A stretch of 32,564 nt of DNA, from positions 1 to 32,564 of the IMG/VR virus record IMGVR_UViG_3300010885_010169; one strand, given 5' to 3'. The stretch's first letter is position 1, and every line of letters begins with the position of its first letter. The position numbers were made by a program, and so were the translations under genes. The notes under the pieces are model-generated. The model saw only the letters and a list, made by a program, of their open reading frames with translations. It made no database searches and had not been told where the DNA came from. Source of the DNA: a virus. Of this stretch, positions 5,427 to 12,910 are shown piece after piece.

Positions 5427-6089
5427 TTAGAAACCGAATACGGAATCTGCTTCAACTGCAACGTAATAAACCAAATCGCTAGATGTTGCTTTGAATCGAG
5501 AGATCTTCTTGCTGGAAATACTAACGAGGTAATCTCCAGGTAGCATCTTTAGGTTTTCTACCTTCAAGTTTACCTTGAATTCTTTTGTAGTTGAACCGAC
5601 CTGTGCGTTATAGGTATTACCAGTGGCGTTCTTTTTATCGCCAACTTGAATAGACATCTTACCATCTGCACCAACAATCTGAAGATCAGTTGCACGTAGA
5701 ACAGAAGCAGTCTTTTGAATCATACTGAGCATGGTTGCGGTCAATGTGAATTCAATATCTGAGTCTGGGAATGTGATTGCCTTTTGTGGAGCAGTCAATA
5801 CGCTTGCGTCAGCAGCAAAATACTTAATGCTATTTCCACCTTCTTTGATGGTAACAAACTTTTCTGCAAAATCCAATTCTGGATCATCAAACAAACTCAT
5901 TGCGCCAAGGAATTCGTTTAGGTCATAGATACCAAAATCAGAAGGGAATGTTTCAGTCACAACTGTGTCGGACATTACATTCTTCTGGGCTGAGATTGTG
6001 GCGATCTTATTACCTTGCTTCAATAACAAATTGCTATTGATTCCAGCAAAGTTCTTAAAGATACCAACAGTTTCTTTACTTAATTTCAT
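5427..6089 (-). CDS. 45: gp45-like sliding clamp
   Basis: Trimeric processivity clamp for DNA polymerase; also couples gp55-dependent late transcription to replication in T4. The 220-aa protein (T4: 228) starts MKLSKETVGIFKNFAGINSN and has IYDLNEFLGAMSLFDDPELD, then LKMLPGDYLVSISSKKISRF, and ends VYYVAVEADSVFGF, all matching T4 gp45. The ATG at 6089 follows GGAGAAATTA, preferred to a start four codons upstream. It has its own consensus promoter and is followed by a terminator before gene 44. Confidence 0.95.
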   Translation of the reverse strand: MKLSKETVGIFKNFAGINSNLLLKQGNKIATISAQKNVMSDTVVTETFPSDFGIYDLNEFLGAMSLFDDPELDFAEKFVTIKEGGNSIKYFAADASVLTAPQKAITFPDSDIEFTLTATMLSMIQKTASVLRATDLQIVGADGKMSIQVGDKKNATGNTYNAQVGSTTKEFKVNLKVENLKMLPGDYLVSISSKKISRFKATSSDLVYYVAVEADSVFGF

Positions 6090-6129
6090 TAATTTCTCCA
6101 ATCAATTAAACACATTACTATGTATAAAC

Positions 6130-6158
6130 ATTATACCCCAAAATAGGGTTTTTGTCAA
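6130..6158 (-). promoter_or_regulatory. 45: Consensus sigma70 promoter for gene 45 (sliding clamp)
   Basis: Minus strand TTGACA (6158-6153), 17-bp spacer, TATAAT (6135-6130): a perfect match in both boxes and spacing, 41 nt before the clamp ATG. It should be among the strongest early promoters in the window. Confidence 0.92.
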
Positions 6159-6160
6159 AT

Positions 6161-6496
6161 TTATTTTTCAACAGAATACTTTACATCATGTTCATACAAG
6201 AACATTAGGCAACACATTGCATGTGCCAAGTGATTCCTACCAGTTTCAGGATCATCCTGTTCGCCTTCTTTCCATGCCCACAAATGTCTTTGCATGGCGT
6301 CAAAGTATCTGCGTTTAGAATCTGGGACTTGTTTCCAATTATCTGGTTCATATTTTTCAGCACCGAAAGTAAGAATCTCTACGGTCGCCTTTAATGCGAG
6401 TGGAGGCAGTAAACCATATTGCAGTTTACCACCATCAAATTTTCTACCACCTGTCGTGGCCAGTTGGGATGCTTTAACTTCTTCTAAAGTCGCCAT
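6161..6496 (-). CDS. DUF5664-type dNTP pyrophosphohydrolase-like protein
   Basis: A 111-aa protein with the pattern GGRKFDGGKLQYGLLPPLAL, then TVEILTFGAEKYEPDNWKQV, and RHLWAWKEGEQDDPETGRNH followed by LAHAMCCLMFLYEH. I recognise this as the phage DUF5664 / dATP-dGTP diphosphohydrolase N-terminal family (MazG-like all-alpha fold), whose characterised members hydrolyse purine dNTPs to monophosphates. It may adjust the dNTP pool next to the replisome genes; substrate is inferred. The ATG at 6496 follows TTATGGAGATATA. It reaches almost to the gp45 promoter. Confidence 0.78.
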   Translation of the reverse strand: MATLEEVKASQLATTGGRKFDGGKLQYGLLPPLALKATVEILTFGAEKYEPDNWKQVPDSKRRYFDAMQRHLWAWKEGEQDDPETGRNHLAHAMCCLMFLYEHDVKYSVEK

Positions 6497-6510
6497 TATA
6501 TCTCCATAAC

Positions 6511-6545
6511 AAAAAGGGAACTGGATGTTCACACCACCCAGCCCC
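6511..6545 (-). terminator. Rho-independent terminator after the HTH gene
   Basis: Minus-strand stem GGGGCTGG / CCAGTTCCC (one G-U pair and one bulged base) followed by TTTTTG, between the HTH gene and the nucleotide hydrolase gene. The next ribosome site follows immediately, so readthrough must feed the next gene. Confidence 0.72.
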
Positions 6546-6554
6546 TAAACTCAC

Positions 6555-6824
6555 TTAGGCTGTACGCTGTGCTGTGAAAGCAGAAGCACCTAGGATTGCG
6601 TTAGCAATGCGAACCATGCGCTTGCTTGGCTTTCCGATTTTGTACCTAGTGGTAGCAGTACCATCTGCCAACTTAGCACGATTTGCATAAATGCAATGAC
6701 CCTGTGAACGCAATTGGAAAATTGCATCGTGAGGATTCTTCAAACCAAAAGAACCAGCAATCTGGCGTGCAGTAACTTCAGCACCAGTGGACAAATAACT
6801 CAACAACTTTGCTTGTTTGGACAT
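6555..6824 (-). CDS. Small helix-turn-helix protein, 89 aa
   Basis: Reads SKQAKLLSYLSTGAEVTARQ, then IAGSFGLKNPHDAIFQLRSQ, then GHCIYANRAKLADGTATTRY. This is a winged-helix/HTH layout: recruiting helix, turn at SFGLKNP, recognition helix DAIFQLRSQG, then a beta wing ending YKIG. The C-terminus is basic. Likely DNA-binding, perhaps a regulator of the accessory cluster, but no target site is evident. The ATG at 6824 follows TATGGAGATATT and is preferred to the upstream extension, which would cover the preceding terminator. Confidence 0.72.
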   Translation of the reverse strand: MSKQAKLLSYLSTGAEVTARQIAGSFGLKNPHDAIFQLRSQGHCIYANRAKLADGTATTRYKIGKPSKRMVRIANAILGASAFTAQRTA

Positions 6825-6848
6825 AATATCTCCATAATTTACCATCAT

Positions 6849-6885
6849 TAAAAAAAGAATAGTGGGGAGATGGCGTTCCCCACTA
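6849..6885 (-). terminator. Rho-independent terminator after the 6895-7356 gene
   Basis: Minus-strand stem TAGTGGGGA / TCCCCACTA (plus-strand arms 6860-6868 and 6877-6885) followed by TTCTTTTTTT. Confidence 0.88.
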
Positions 6886-6894
6886 CTCACTAAA

Positions 6895-7356
6895 TCAAAC
6901 CTCGATTCCGTTCTCGCGAAGGATCTGGTTGAAGTCTTCTACATCTTCATCGTGAGGAGTTGACTCATCAATAATTGATTGGAGTCGTGTCTTGTCAGCG
7001 ATCGAGTCAGTAGTTTTCGCTACGGTCTTAGCCTTTGCAACTTTGACCTTAGCGACCTTCTGCTTCACAGCAGTAGTTTTCGTCTTGGTAGACGAGGATT
7101 GAGCATAGTCGCTCAATTCTTTTTCAGTTGGAAGTGGCAGTTGATACAAACCACGTTCCAACTTATTGCTCTTGAAGAGCCAGTTGGGATAACCGATCTT
7201 CACAGCACCTTTGCTACGTTTTGCAGCAAGATCTTGCGTGATGGCAACAACTTCTTTCAAAGAAATTTTACCATCTTTTTTCAGGGAAGATGTATGTTCA
7301 ATAAGAGCAACAACACACTTCTTCTGAGACATAGAGAGAGCAGAGAATTTCAACAT
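6895..7356 (-). CDS. Basic small protein sharing the CobS-like N-terminal domain
   Basis: A 153-aa protein. Residues ~1-75 contain GYPNWLFKSNKLERGLYQLP, which lines up with PRWLMVNKVGRGLYSID in the N-terminus of the neighbouring AAA+ ATPase: P-x-W-L-x(3)-N-K-x(2)-R-G-L-Y. The middle (about 85-120) is Lys/Ala/Val-rich (VKQKVAKVKVAKAKTVAK), likely a flexible nucleic-acid-binding linker. The end is acidic (STPHDEDVEDFNQILRENG). It may be an adaptor or substrate-targeting version of the ATPase domain, or a DNA-binding protein; both are inference. Start: AAGGAACTTATT precedes the ATG at 7356. A strong terminator follows. Confidence 0.75.
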   Translation of the reverse strand: MLKFSALSMSQKKCVVALIEHTSSLKKDGKISLKEVVAITQDLAAKRSKGAVKIGYPNWLFKSNKLERGLYQLPLPTEKELSDYAQSSSTKTKTTAVKQKVAKVKVAKAKTVAKTTDSIADKTRLQSIIDESTPHDEDVEDFNQILRENGIEV

Positions 7357-7385
7357 AATAAGTTCCTTTTCAAGTTTCAAATATA

Positions 7386-7414
7386 ATTATACCGCAAGAT
7401 TGAATTAAAGTCAA
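7386..7414 (-). promoter_or_regulatory. Sigma70-type promoter for the 6895-7356 gene
   Basis: Minus strand TTGACT (7414-7409), 17-bp spacer, TATAAT (7391-7386), 30 nt before the ATG. The spacer (TTAATTCAATCTTGCGG) resembles those of the promoters at 1251 and 8612. Confidence 0.85.
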
Positions 7415-7416
7415 GT

Positions 7417-8565
7417 TTAAAATGGCACCTCGTCTGTTGGATTTTGCATCGGAATTACTTCAGGTGCAACTTCAACAGCAGGGTTTGATACCTTCTCAAA
7501 CAAGTCTTGGAATGCAACTTTCGTTGCGGTGTCAAAACGATTGCAACAAAGTTCAACTGCTTTCTTGCGATCCTTGAAGATTGCAAAAGCACGAACAATG
7601 TGAATCATACGACGAGTCGTAATTGTTTCATCCACACCACCATCCTCGAAAGTGCGACGAATTGCTTCAGCCCACTTCACAAGGGTCTCTGCGAATTCTT
7701 CATCCAGACAGTTGAAGGATTCCATCAGATTCTTAATAATCTTTACTTCTATTTTCGCTGAAGGATATTCTTGTTCAAAAGTTACAGCGAATCGTTCCAA
7801 AAATGCTTCGTTCAATACGTTGGTACCGATGTAACGACCATCATCGCTACCCTTACCTTTCGTGTTCGCAGTTGCAACGATATTGAAACCAGTTGCAGGA
7901 ACGATCATCTCATTCTTGAGTTTGAAGTAGTATGGCTTACCCTCAAGGATTGGTTGCAAGCAAAGCAAAGTATTTGCTGAACCAGCGTCAATCTCATCAA
8001 GAAGCAAAGTGCAACCAGTGCGCATTGCGATCAGGACTGGACCTTCCACAATCTCTACGTTACCGTCTTCAAGGGTTTTTGAACCAACAAGTTGTTCCTC
8101 ATCGGTCATCATGTTCAGGTTAATACGAATTAGTGGACGCTTATGCTTCGCACAAATCTGTTCAACCATCGTTGACTTGCCATTCCCAGTGGGACCACTG
8201 ATATAGGCAGGGTAGAAAATCTTTGACTTGATAATATTTTCCAAGTCAGGATAGTTGCCAAAGGGAACGAAATTCGCATCTTTGACAGGAATCAATGATT
8301 CAGTATTATTAAAATCCACAGTGAATGATTCTTGGGGTTTAAGGGCAGTATTGCCAATGACCGTAGGTTTTGTACCATCGATCGAGTACAAGCCACGACC
8401 AACTTTGTTAACCATCAGCCAGCGAGGTGACTTGGATGTACCCAACTCACGCATAGTTGCAAGAAGCTGAGAATTTTCAACAGTGCCATTTGTTTTGGCA
8501 TCGGGGAACATCTCAAACAACTTTGCTTCGAAAGTCTCAACGAACGCAGTATCAGTCTTACTCAT
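7417..8565 (-). CDS. CobS/MoxR-like AAA+ ATPase
   Basis: AAA+ ATPase of 382 aa. Counting from a GTG one codon upstream of the chosen ATG, Walker A is SGPTGNGKST (124-133), Walker B is TLLLDEID (187-194), sensor 1 is ATANT (~232-236), and the arginine region is EAFLERF (~254-260). The N-terminal ~65 residues form a separate small domain ending PRWLMVNKVGRGLYSID, which is also found in the next gene's product. In MoxR/CobS systems this ATPase drives a VWA partner, here the 8686-10851 product. The last residues (VAPEVIPMQNPTDEVPF) look like an unstructured tail. Start: GGAGAAATGTG places the ATG at 8565. Own early promoter. Confidence 0.9.
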   Translation of the reverse strand: MSKTDTAFVETFEAKLFEMFPDAKTNGTVENSQLLATMRELGTSKSPRWLMVNKVGRGLYSIDGTKPTVIGNTALKPQESFTVDFNNTESLIPVKDANFVPFGNYPDLENIIKSKIFYPAYISGPTGNGKSTMVEQICAKHKRPLIRINLNMMTDEEQLVGSKTLEDGNVEIVEGPVLIAMRTGCTLLLDEIDAGSANTLLCLQPILEGKPYYFKLKNEMIVPATGFNIVATANTKGKGSDDGRYIGTNVLNEAFLERFAVTFEQEYPSAKIEVKIIKNLMESFNCLDEEFAETLVKWAEAIRRTFEDGGVDETITTRRMIHIVRAFAIFKDRKKAVELCCNRFDTATKVAFQDLFEKVSNPAVEVAPEVIPMQNPTDEVPF

Positions 8566-8611
8566 CACATTTCTCCATCATAAAATTTACAACTCAACCG
8601 AACATACACTA

Positions 8612-8640
8612 ATTATACCGCAGGTCTGAATTAAAGGCAA
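8612..8640 (-). promoter_or_regulatory. Sigma70-type promoter for the CobS/MoxR-like gene
   Basis: Minus strand TTGCCT (8640-8635), 17-bp spacer, TATAAT (8617-8612), 47 nt upstream of the ATG. A 32-bp stretch including both boxes and the spacer is identical to the promoter at 1251-1279. Confidence 0.85.
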
Positions 8641-8677
8641 GCGATATTTTGCATTCCCCTACGGACTTGAGGGGATT
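8635..8677 (-). repeat. Early punctuation module, copy 3 (between CobT-like and CobS-like genes)
   Basis: Minus strand AATCCCCTCA (8677-8668) begins a hairpin AATCCCCT / AGGGGAAT (plus-strand arms 8653-8660 and 8670-8677). It leads directly into the sigma70-type promoter at 8612-8640. Copies of the 10-mer occur at 1307-1316 and 11156-11165. Confidence 0.7.
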
Positions 8678-8685
8678 GCAAATCG

Positions 8686-10851
8686 TCAGGCTACGTAGCC
8701 GATGAACTGGTTCAGAAGGACTCGGGAAGTCTTCTTACCATTTAGTAGTTTACCGAAATTACGAGCAATTTTAGAAGCACTATCTTTCTCGCTTACCTCC
8801 ATGTTATTATTAGTTTCCACATTAAGTTTATTAGTAGGAACGATAAACAAATCGTCACGACCAGTATTCTTAAGTGAAGCGAATCCTTTATCTCTAAACT
8901 CACCACGCATAATATCAACCATATTTAAATATGAACCTTGGAATCCAGGGATATTAGTTTTTACAACTGATTCTAAAGCACGTTTATTATTTGGGGTAAT
9001 ATAAAAACCAACACTATTAATATTATAGCGATCTTTTATTAAACGCAGAATCGCCTCAGTTTGAGAAGAAGCATCTCTAAACATCTCATATGATTTCTTA
9101 GTAATAGGATCTTGTAAAAAATGTTTCTGATTAATACGTTTATAGGTTTGTTTATTTTCATCACGCTCATACGTTTGGGATTCCAAATAAGTATGACCAC
9201 AAGATAATGTACCACCTTCGCCATCAGTCAAAGTAATGAGAGAAAGTTTCTCAATATTATGTGATTTAGTAAATGTGGGGATATATGTAGCAATATAAGA
9301 TAATGCTTCACTTAATGGAGTACCACCAGTACCAAATTGTCTATCTGATCTAGTAAACCGATAAGGGTTAATCAATCGGCGAATCATAGTATTGAATTCA
9401 ACATTACTCATTTTACTTGAAAACAATTCCATCAAACCGAATGCAGTAACCGCATTGGATAATTTTTTATTCTGTTCATAAAATTCACGACGAACATTAG
9501 ATAATGCACATTCTTCTTCTTTGGAAAGAACATCGTATTGAGTGGTAAACGCAAATACCTGATAAGGAATTTGTGCACGTTGGCAGAACATGGCAAGGTT
9601 AATAACCTGTTGCACAGTTTCTCTCAATACGTGATCCATTGATCCCGACCAGTCAAGTAAGAAAATCATTCCATGGTTCTTACCGATAGGCAAAGTAGTT
9701 ACACGTTTGAACAAATCGTCATTGAGTTTATACGCCCAGACTTTCTTCATATCGAGTGAACCGATCTTAGAAGTTTGAGCACGTTTATAAAGAGTTGCAC
9801 TCTTACGCATCTCAAATTCTTTGACCAGATAATTAACAACACGAGAAGAATCTGTTTTGAACTGAACTAATTCTTTCAAGTCATATTCAGTCAATTCATC
9901 TTCAATTGATACAGTACCTGCAATAACTTTCTTGTATGAAATAATGGGGTTGAAAGTAAACTTCTCATCCAGATTGTAGTAATTGTAAACAGTTGATTCA
10001 TCGGCTAGTTCTTCAAGTTTCTTGGAGAACATTTCCTCAGTCTTCGATTCAAGTTGTTGTTCCAACTCAGCTTCTTCAGCTTCTTGTTTGTCTTCACTAC
10101 GTCCACCTGCTCCACGTTTTTCCCGTTGATCTTTAAAATCATCTTCTTCATCTTCTAGACCATCTTCATCAAAGTCATCATCGTCATAATCTGATTCACC
10201 ATCGATGTCGTCATCGTCATAACCATATTCTTCGTCTTCGAGATCCTCATCATCATCTTGTTCTTCATGATCCTGAGAGATTTTCTCTTTGCGTTTCTTA
10301 ACTTGGTCTTTACTGAATTCGTAAATTTCTTGAGCCAGCTGGATTACGTCGTCAACAGTCTCAGTCTTTTCTGCACGAACAACGAATGGTTTTTCCTCAG
10401 ATGTAAATTTTACACCGCAGTTGAAACCAGCTTTGAAGTAGAGATTGATTTTATCAATGAGAATCAAAGCATCCATTGAGGGGATCTTTGATACACCAAA
10501 GAAGTCGCGATCGTTGAGTTGTTTGTATCCTTCGTTCATGGTCTTGCGCAGACCTGGATATTTGCGTTTGATAAGTTTCTCGATACGCACATCCTCGATC
10601 ACGTTGAGGTATTGCATGATACGACGATTGTCATCGATCGGCTTGAGGTATTCTTCGTCAGTGTAAAGTGCGTGACCGACTTCATGACCCACCAACATTT
10701 CTTCGACCTCGGGTGTCATATCCTTCCACTGGGGCAGGGTCAACACACGTGACTTGATGTCAAACGATGCGGTGCGTGTACGATTGCGCACCACAGTGAT
10801 ATTTTCCGTAGCCAGAAGTTTGGCTCCGAGGTCAGTTGCATTCAGTTTCAT
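8686..10851 (-). CDS. CobT-like VWA protein with N-terminal HExxH metallopeptidase motif
   Basis: A 721-aa protein of three parts. The N-terminus has HEVGH at 56-60 in EMLVGHEVGHALYT, followed by NVIEDVRIE at 83-91, whose Glu/Asp could complete a zinc site. Residues ~190-265 are extremely acidic (long Asp/Glu runs). The C-terminus is a von Willebrand A domain with an intact metal site: DWSGS (D400, S402, S404), GTGGTPL (T511) and LTDGEG (D543). VWA proteins paired with MoxR/CobS-type AAA+ ATPases form chelatase- or remodelling-type complexes, and the matching ATPase is the next gene. Phage annotations usually say 'cobalt chelatase CobT', but true metal chelation is not shown by sequence. Start: AAGGAAC upstream, stop-start overlap with the 75-aa gene. 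Confidence 0.88.
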   Translation of the reverse strand: MKLNATDLGAKLLATENITVVRNRTRTASFDIKSRVLTLPQWKDMTPEVEEMLVGHEVGHALYTDEEYLKPIDDNRRIMQYLNVIEDVRIEKLIKRKYPGLRKTMNEGYKQLNDRDFFGVSKIPSMDALILIDKINLYFKAGFNCGVKFTSEEKPFVVRAEKTETVDDVIQLAQEIYEFSKDQVKKRKEKISQDHEEQDDDEDLEDEEYGYDDDDIDGESDYDDDDFDEDGLEDEEDDFKDQREKRGAGGRSEDKQEAEEAELEQQLESKTEEMFSKKLEELADESTVYNYYNLDEKFTFNPIISYKKVIAGTVSIEDELTEYDLKELVQFKTDSSRVVNYLVKEFEMRKSATLYKRAQTSKIGSLDMKKVWAYKLNDDLFKRVTTLPIGKNHGMIFLLDWSGSMDHVLRETVQQVINLAMFCQRAQIPYQVFAFTTQYDVLSKEEECALSNVRREFYEQNKKLSNAVTAFGLMELFSSKMSNVEFNTMIRRLINPYRFTRSDRQFGTGGTPLSEALSYIATYIPTFTKSHNIEKLSLITLTDGEGGTLSCGHTYLESQTYERDENKQTYKRINQKHFLQDPITKKSYEMFRDASSQTEAILRLIKDRYNINSVGFYITPNNKRALESVVKTNIPGFQGSYLNMVDIMRGEFRDKGFASLKNTGRDDLFIVPTNKLNVETNNNMEVSEKDSASKIARNFGKLLNGKKTSRVLLNQFIGYVA

Positions 10852-11078
10852 TACAAAGTTCCTTCTTCAATACTATAATTATACGTCAAGTCTGAATTAA
10901 AGGCAAGCGATTTTTGTGGGAATGCAAGATCGTGTTCGTACGCAGTCAAGAGAGTCTCCAGAAGTGAACGATCCTTGAGGGTCAGGTCGAAGTTCCAAGC
11001 ACTTTCCTCAACTTGGTCTTGCAACCCATATTGATAGGCTAACTCGGCTAGTTCAAAGTCCGTAAAATCATCCCACAT
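10851..11078 (-). CDS. Small acidic protein, 75 aa
   Basis: Starts MWDDFTDFELAELAYQYGLQ, preceded by AAAAAGGACTAAAA. It is acidic and helical at the N-terminus. No family recognised. The last ~17 codons run through a second sigma70-type promoter (10878-10906) and the stop overlaps the start of the CobT-like gene (TAATG). The C-terminal residues (LAFNSDLTYNYSIEEGTL) are therefore partly dictated by promoter sequence and are likely dispensable. It is transcribed with, and coupled to, the HExxH/VWA gene. Confidence 0.7.
   Translation of the reverse strand: MWDDFTDFELAELAYQYGLQDQVEESAWNFDLTLKDRSLLETLLTAYEHDLAFPQKSLAFNSDLTYNYSIEEGTL
10878..10906 (-). promoter_or_regulatory. Sigma70-type promoter inside a coding sequence, driving the CobT-like gene
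   Basis: Minus strand TTGCCT (10906-10901), 17-bp spacer, TATAAT (10883-10878), 27 nt before the ATG at 10851. Most of its spacer matches those of the promoters at 1251 and 8612 (TTTAATTCAGAC). It lies within the 3' end of the 75-aa gene. Confidence 0.8.
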
Positions 11079-11108
11079 TTTTAGTCCTTTTTATCCATCA
11101 TAACAGGT

Positions 11109-11137
11109 ATTATACGCCTAAAATGAATAAAAGTCAA
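11109..11137 (-). promoter_or_regulatory. Sigma70-type promoter for the 75-aa gene and CobT-like gene
   Basis: Minus strand TTGACT (11137-11132), 17-bp spacer, TATAAT (11114-11109), 31 nt before the next ATG. Only one mismatch to consensus in total. Confidence 0.85.
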
Positions 11138-11182
11138 GCTAAACCCATTTTAGCCTGAGGGGATTACGTAAGTTGTTGATTT
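11132..11182 (-). repeat. Early punctuation module, copy 2 (upstream of the accessory cluster)
   Basis: In minus-strand order: the 17-mer AAATCAACAACTTACGT (11182-11166), then AATCCCCTCA (11165-11156), a GCTAAA/TTTAGC hairpin (plus-strand 11138-11154) and the -35. The 17-mer is identical to one at 1334-1350, and the 10-mer to ones at 1307-1316 and 8668-8677. All three lead into sigma70-type promoters. Confidence 0.75.
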
Positions 11183-11194
11183 TAAAGGGTATTT

Positions 11195-12910
11195 TCACCC
11201 TACTATTACGGAAAAATCGTTTCTTTTCTCAAATTTGATAACTGACCTAAACTTATCAAATAGCTGATCACCTTTATGGGAGATAACAAAGATGTTTGAC
11301 TTGTCGCCAAACTGATTCATTAGGTTCAGGAAGTAATCAGTTCCTGCAGTATCGAGAGACGAATCAAAGATCTCATCGAGAAGTAACAGATTTGTATTGA
11401 CCGAGTTCTTCATCTTGGCAATTTGACGCCAAGTAAAAAGGATAGCCAGATCGATACGCATCTTTTCACCTTCAGAAAAACTAGCGTAGGTAAACTCATC
11501 ACGGAAACGAGAACGAATCTTTTCGTTGAATGCCTCATCAAGTTCAAAGTGGATATAAGTATCCATGGCGTTCAGATATTTATTGATCAACTTGTTCATC
11601 ACTGGAAGATACTCACGAATGATTGCAGTTTTGATACCAGTATCTTTGAGTAGGATAGAAGCGACTTCTTCCAGATTTCGATGCTCAGATAAAGCAGTCT
11701 TTTGATTGATCTTGTTCAAAGCATCTTGTGCAAGTTCTTTCAGCTTACGTTTCTCTTCATCAACATTAGTTGTGTCTGCTTTCGATGATTCAATTTCAGA
11801 TTGCAATTGAGAATTCTGTTTATTGAGTAACGTGATTGTACTGTTGTGTGTAGATAACTCAATATTCTTATCAGTAATCTTACCGAGGATTACATTGATA
11901 TCAGATAATTGAGTATTGAGATTCGTCAGAATCTTATCAAGTTCTTCTGCCTTGTTGTTAGTTTCAAGGATCTTGGAGTTGAGGTCGTCGATAACCTTTT
12001 GTTTATAGGCATCATCGATACTTTGCGAGCATGACGGACATACATCATTCTCGGTAAAGAATTCCGAATGGGTTTCGCAGTGCTCAAGTTTGGCGTTGAG
12101 TTTACTTCTAATGTTTTTGGCTTGCTCAATCTCAGCATCAATCTCAGCTTTGATGTTAGTTTGTTTTCTAAGTGTTTCGATTTCAGCCGAAATTGTGCCG
12201 ATGTGATTTTGTGACTCGCCAATTGATATCTCATTTGCTCCGATTTTATCAATAAGACCTTTAATGCTTTCAGATTTTGCTTCTGTGAGAGTTTTGATAA
12301 TAGCCGTTTGACTGTCCACTTGCCCTTTGGCGATTTTAATTTCTGACTCAATCTTCGATATGCTATCTTTTGTTTCACTCGCCTTCTCCTTCAATAACTG
12401 ATTCATTGTAGAAAAGATTTTGATATCAAGAATATCTTCAATCACTTCCCTACGTTGTGTAGTTGGCAACTGCATAAAAGGCACAAAGGAAGCAGAGCCA
12501 AGGATAACTACCTGAGTAAATGTTTTGTAGTTTAACTTCAGGATTTGTTGTTCAAGAACCTTTTGATAGTCACGAACAGCTGCATCTTGATTTACCAAAT
12601 CGCCATTAATCCAGATCTCAAACACATGTGGTTTAATTCCACGAATGATCTTGTACTCTCTGCCACTGATATCAAACTCAATGGTGACCAGACAATTTTT
12701 ATTATTAATAGAATTGACTAACTGACCTTTATTGATGTTACGGAATGGCTTGCCGAATAAGGCAAAGCAGAGGGCATCTAGAATTGTAGACTTACCTTCA
12801 CCATTCTTACCAATAATTAAAGTAGTTGTTGATTTATCAAGAAGAACTTTGTTTGCTGAATTGCCAGTTGATAAAAAGTTTTTCCATTCAATACTTTTAA
12901 ATACGATCAT
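11195..12910 (-). CDS. 46: gp46-like recombination ATPase (Rad50/SbcC family)
   Basis: ATPase partner of gp47. The 571-aa protein has Walker A GKNGEGKST (34-42), two long coiled-coil arms around a zinc-hook CPSC (291-294), the ABC signature FSEGEKMR (478-485) and Walker B LLLLDEIFDS (508-517). Length matches T4 gp46 (560). It starts with a 4-nt overlap on the preceding gene. A weak hairpin (11186-11201) overlaps the stop codon, and a sigma70-type promoter lies downstream for the accessory cluster, so the recombination operon probably ends here. Confidence 0.96.
   Translation of the reverse strand: MIVFKSIEWKNFLSTGNSANKVLLDKSTTTLIIGKNGEGKSTILDALCFALFGKPFRNINKGQLVNSINNKNCLVTIEFDISGREYKIIRGIKPHVFEIWINGDLVNQDAAVRDYQKVLEQQILKLNYKTFTQVVILGSASFVPFMQLPTTQRREVIEDILDIKIFSTMNQLLKEKASETKDSISKIESEIKIAKGQVDSQTAIIKTLTEAKSESIKGLIDKIGANEISIGESQNHIGTISAEIETLRKQTNIKAEIDAEIEQAKNIRSKLNAKLEHCETHSEFFTENDVCPSCSQSIDDAYKQKVIDDLNSKILETNNKAEELDKILTNLNTQLSDINVILGKITDKNIELSTHNSTITLLNKQNSQLQSEIESSKADTTNVDEEKRKLKELAQDALNKINQKTALSEHRNLEEVASILLKDTGIKTAIIREYLPVMNKLINKYLNAMDTYIHFELDEAFNEKIRSRFRDEFTYASFSEGEKMRIDLAILFTWRQIAKMKNSVNTNLLLLDEIFDSSLDTAGTDYFLNLMNQFGDKSNIFVISHKGDQLFDKFRSVIKFEKRNDFSVIVG

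Noticed and set aside
6979-7386. 135-codon plus-strand frame opposite the 6895-7356 gene
   Set aside because: Antisense shadow: the minus-strand gene has a promoter, ribosome site and terminator, and shares a domain with its neighbour.
11926-12378. 150-codon minus-strand frame inside gene 46
   Set aside because: Out-of-frame shadow of the gp46 coiled coil; Lys/Ser/Leu-rich with no start signal.
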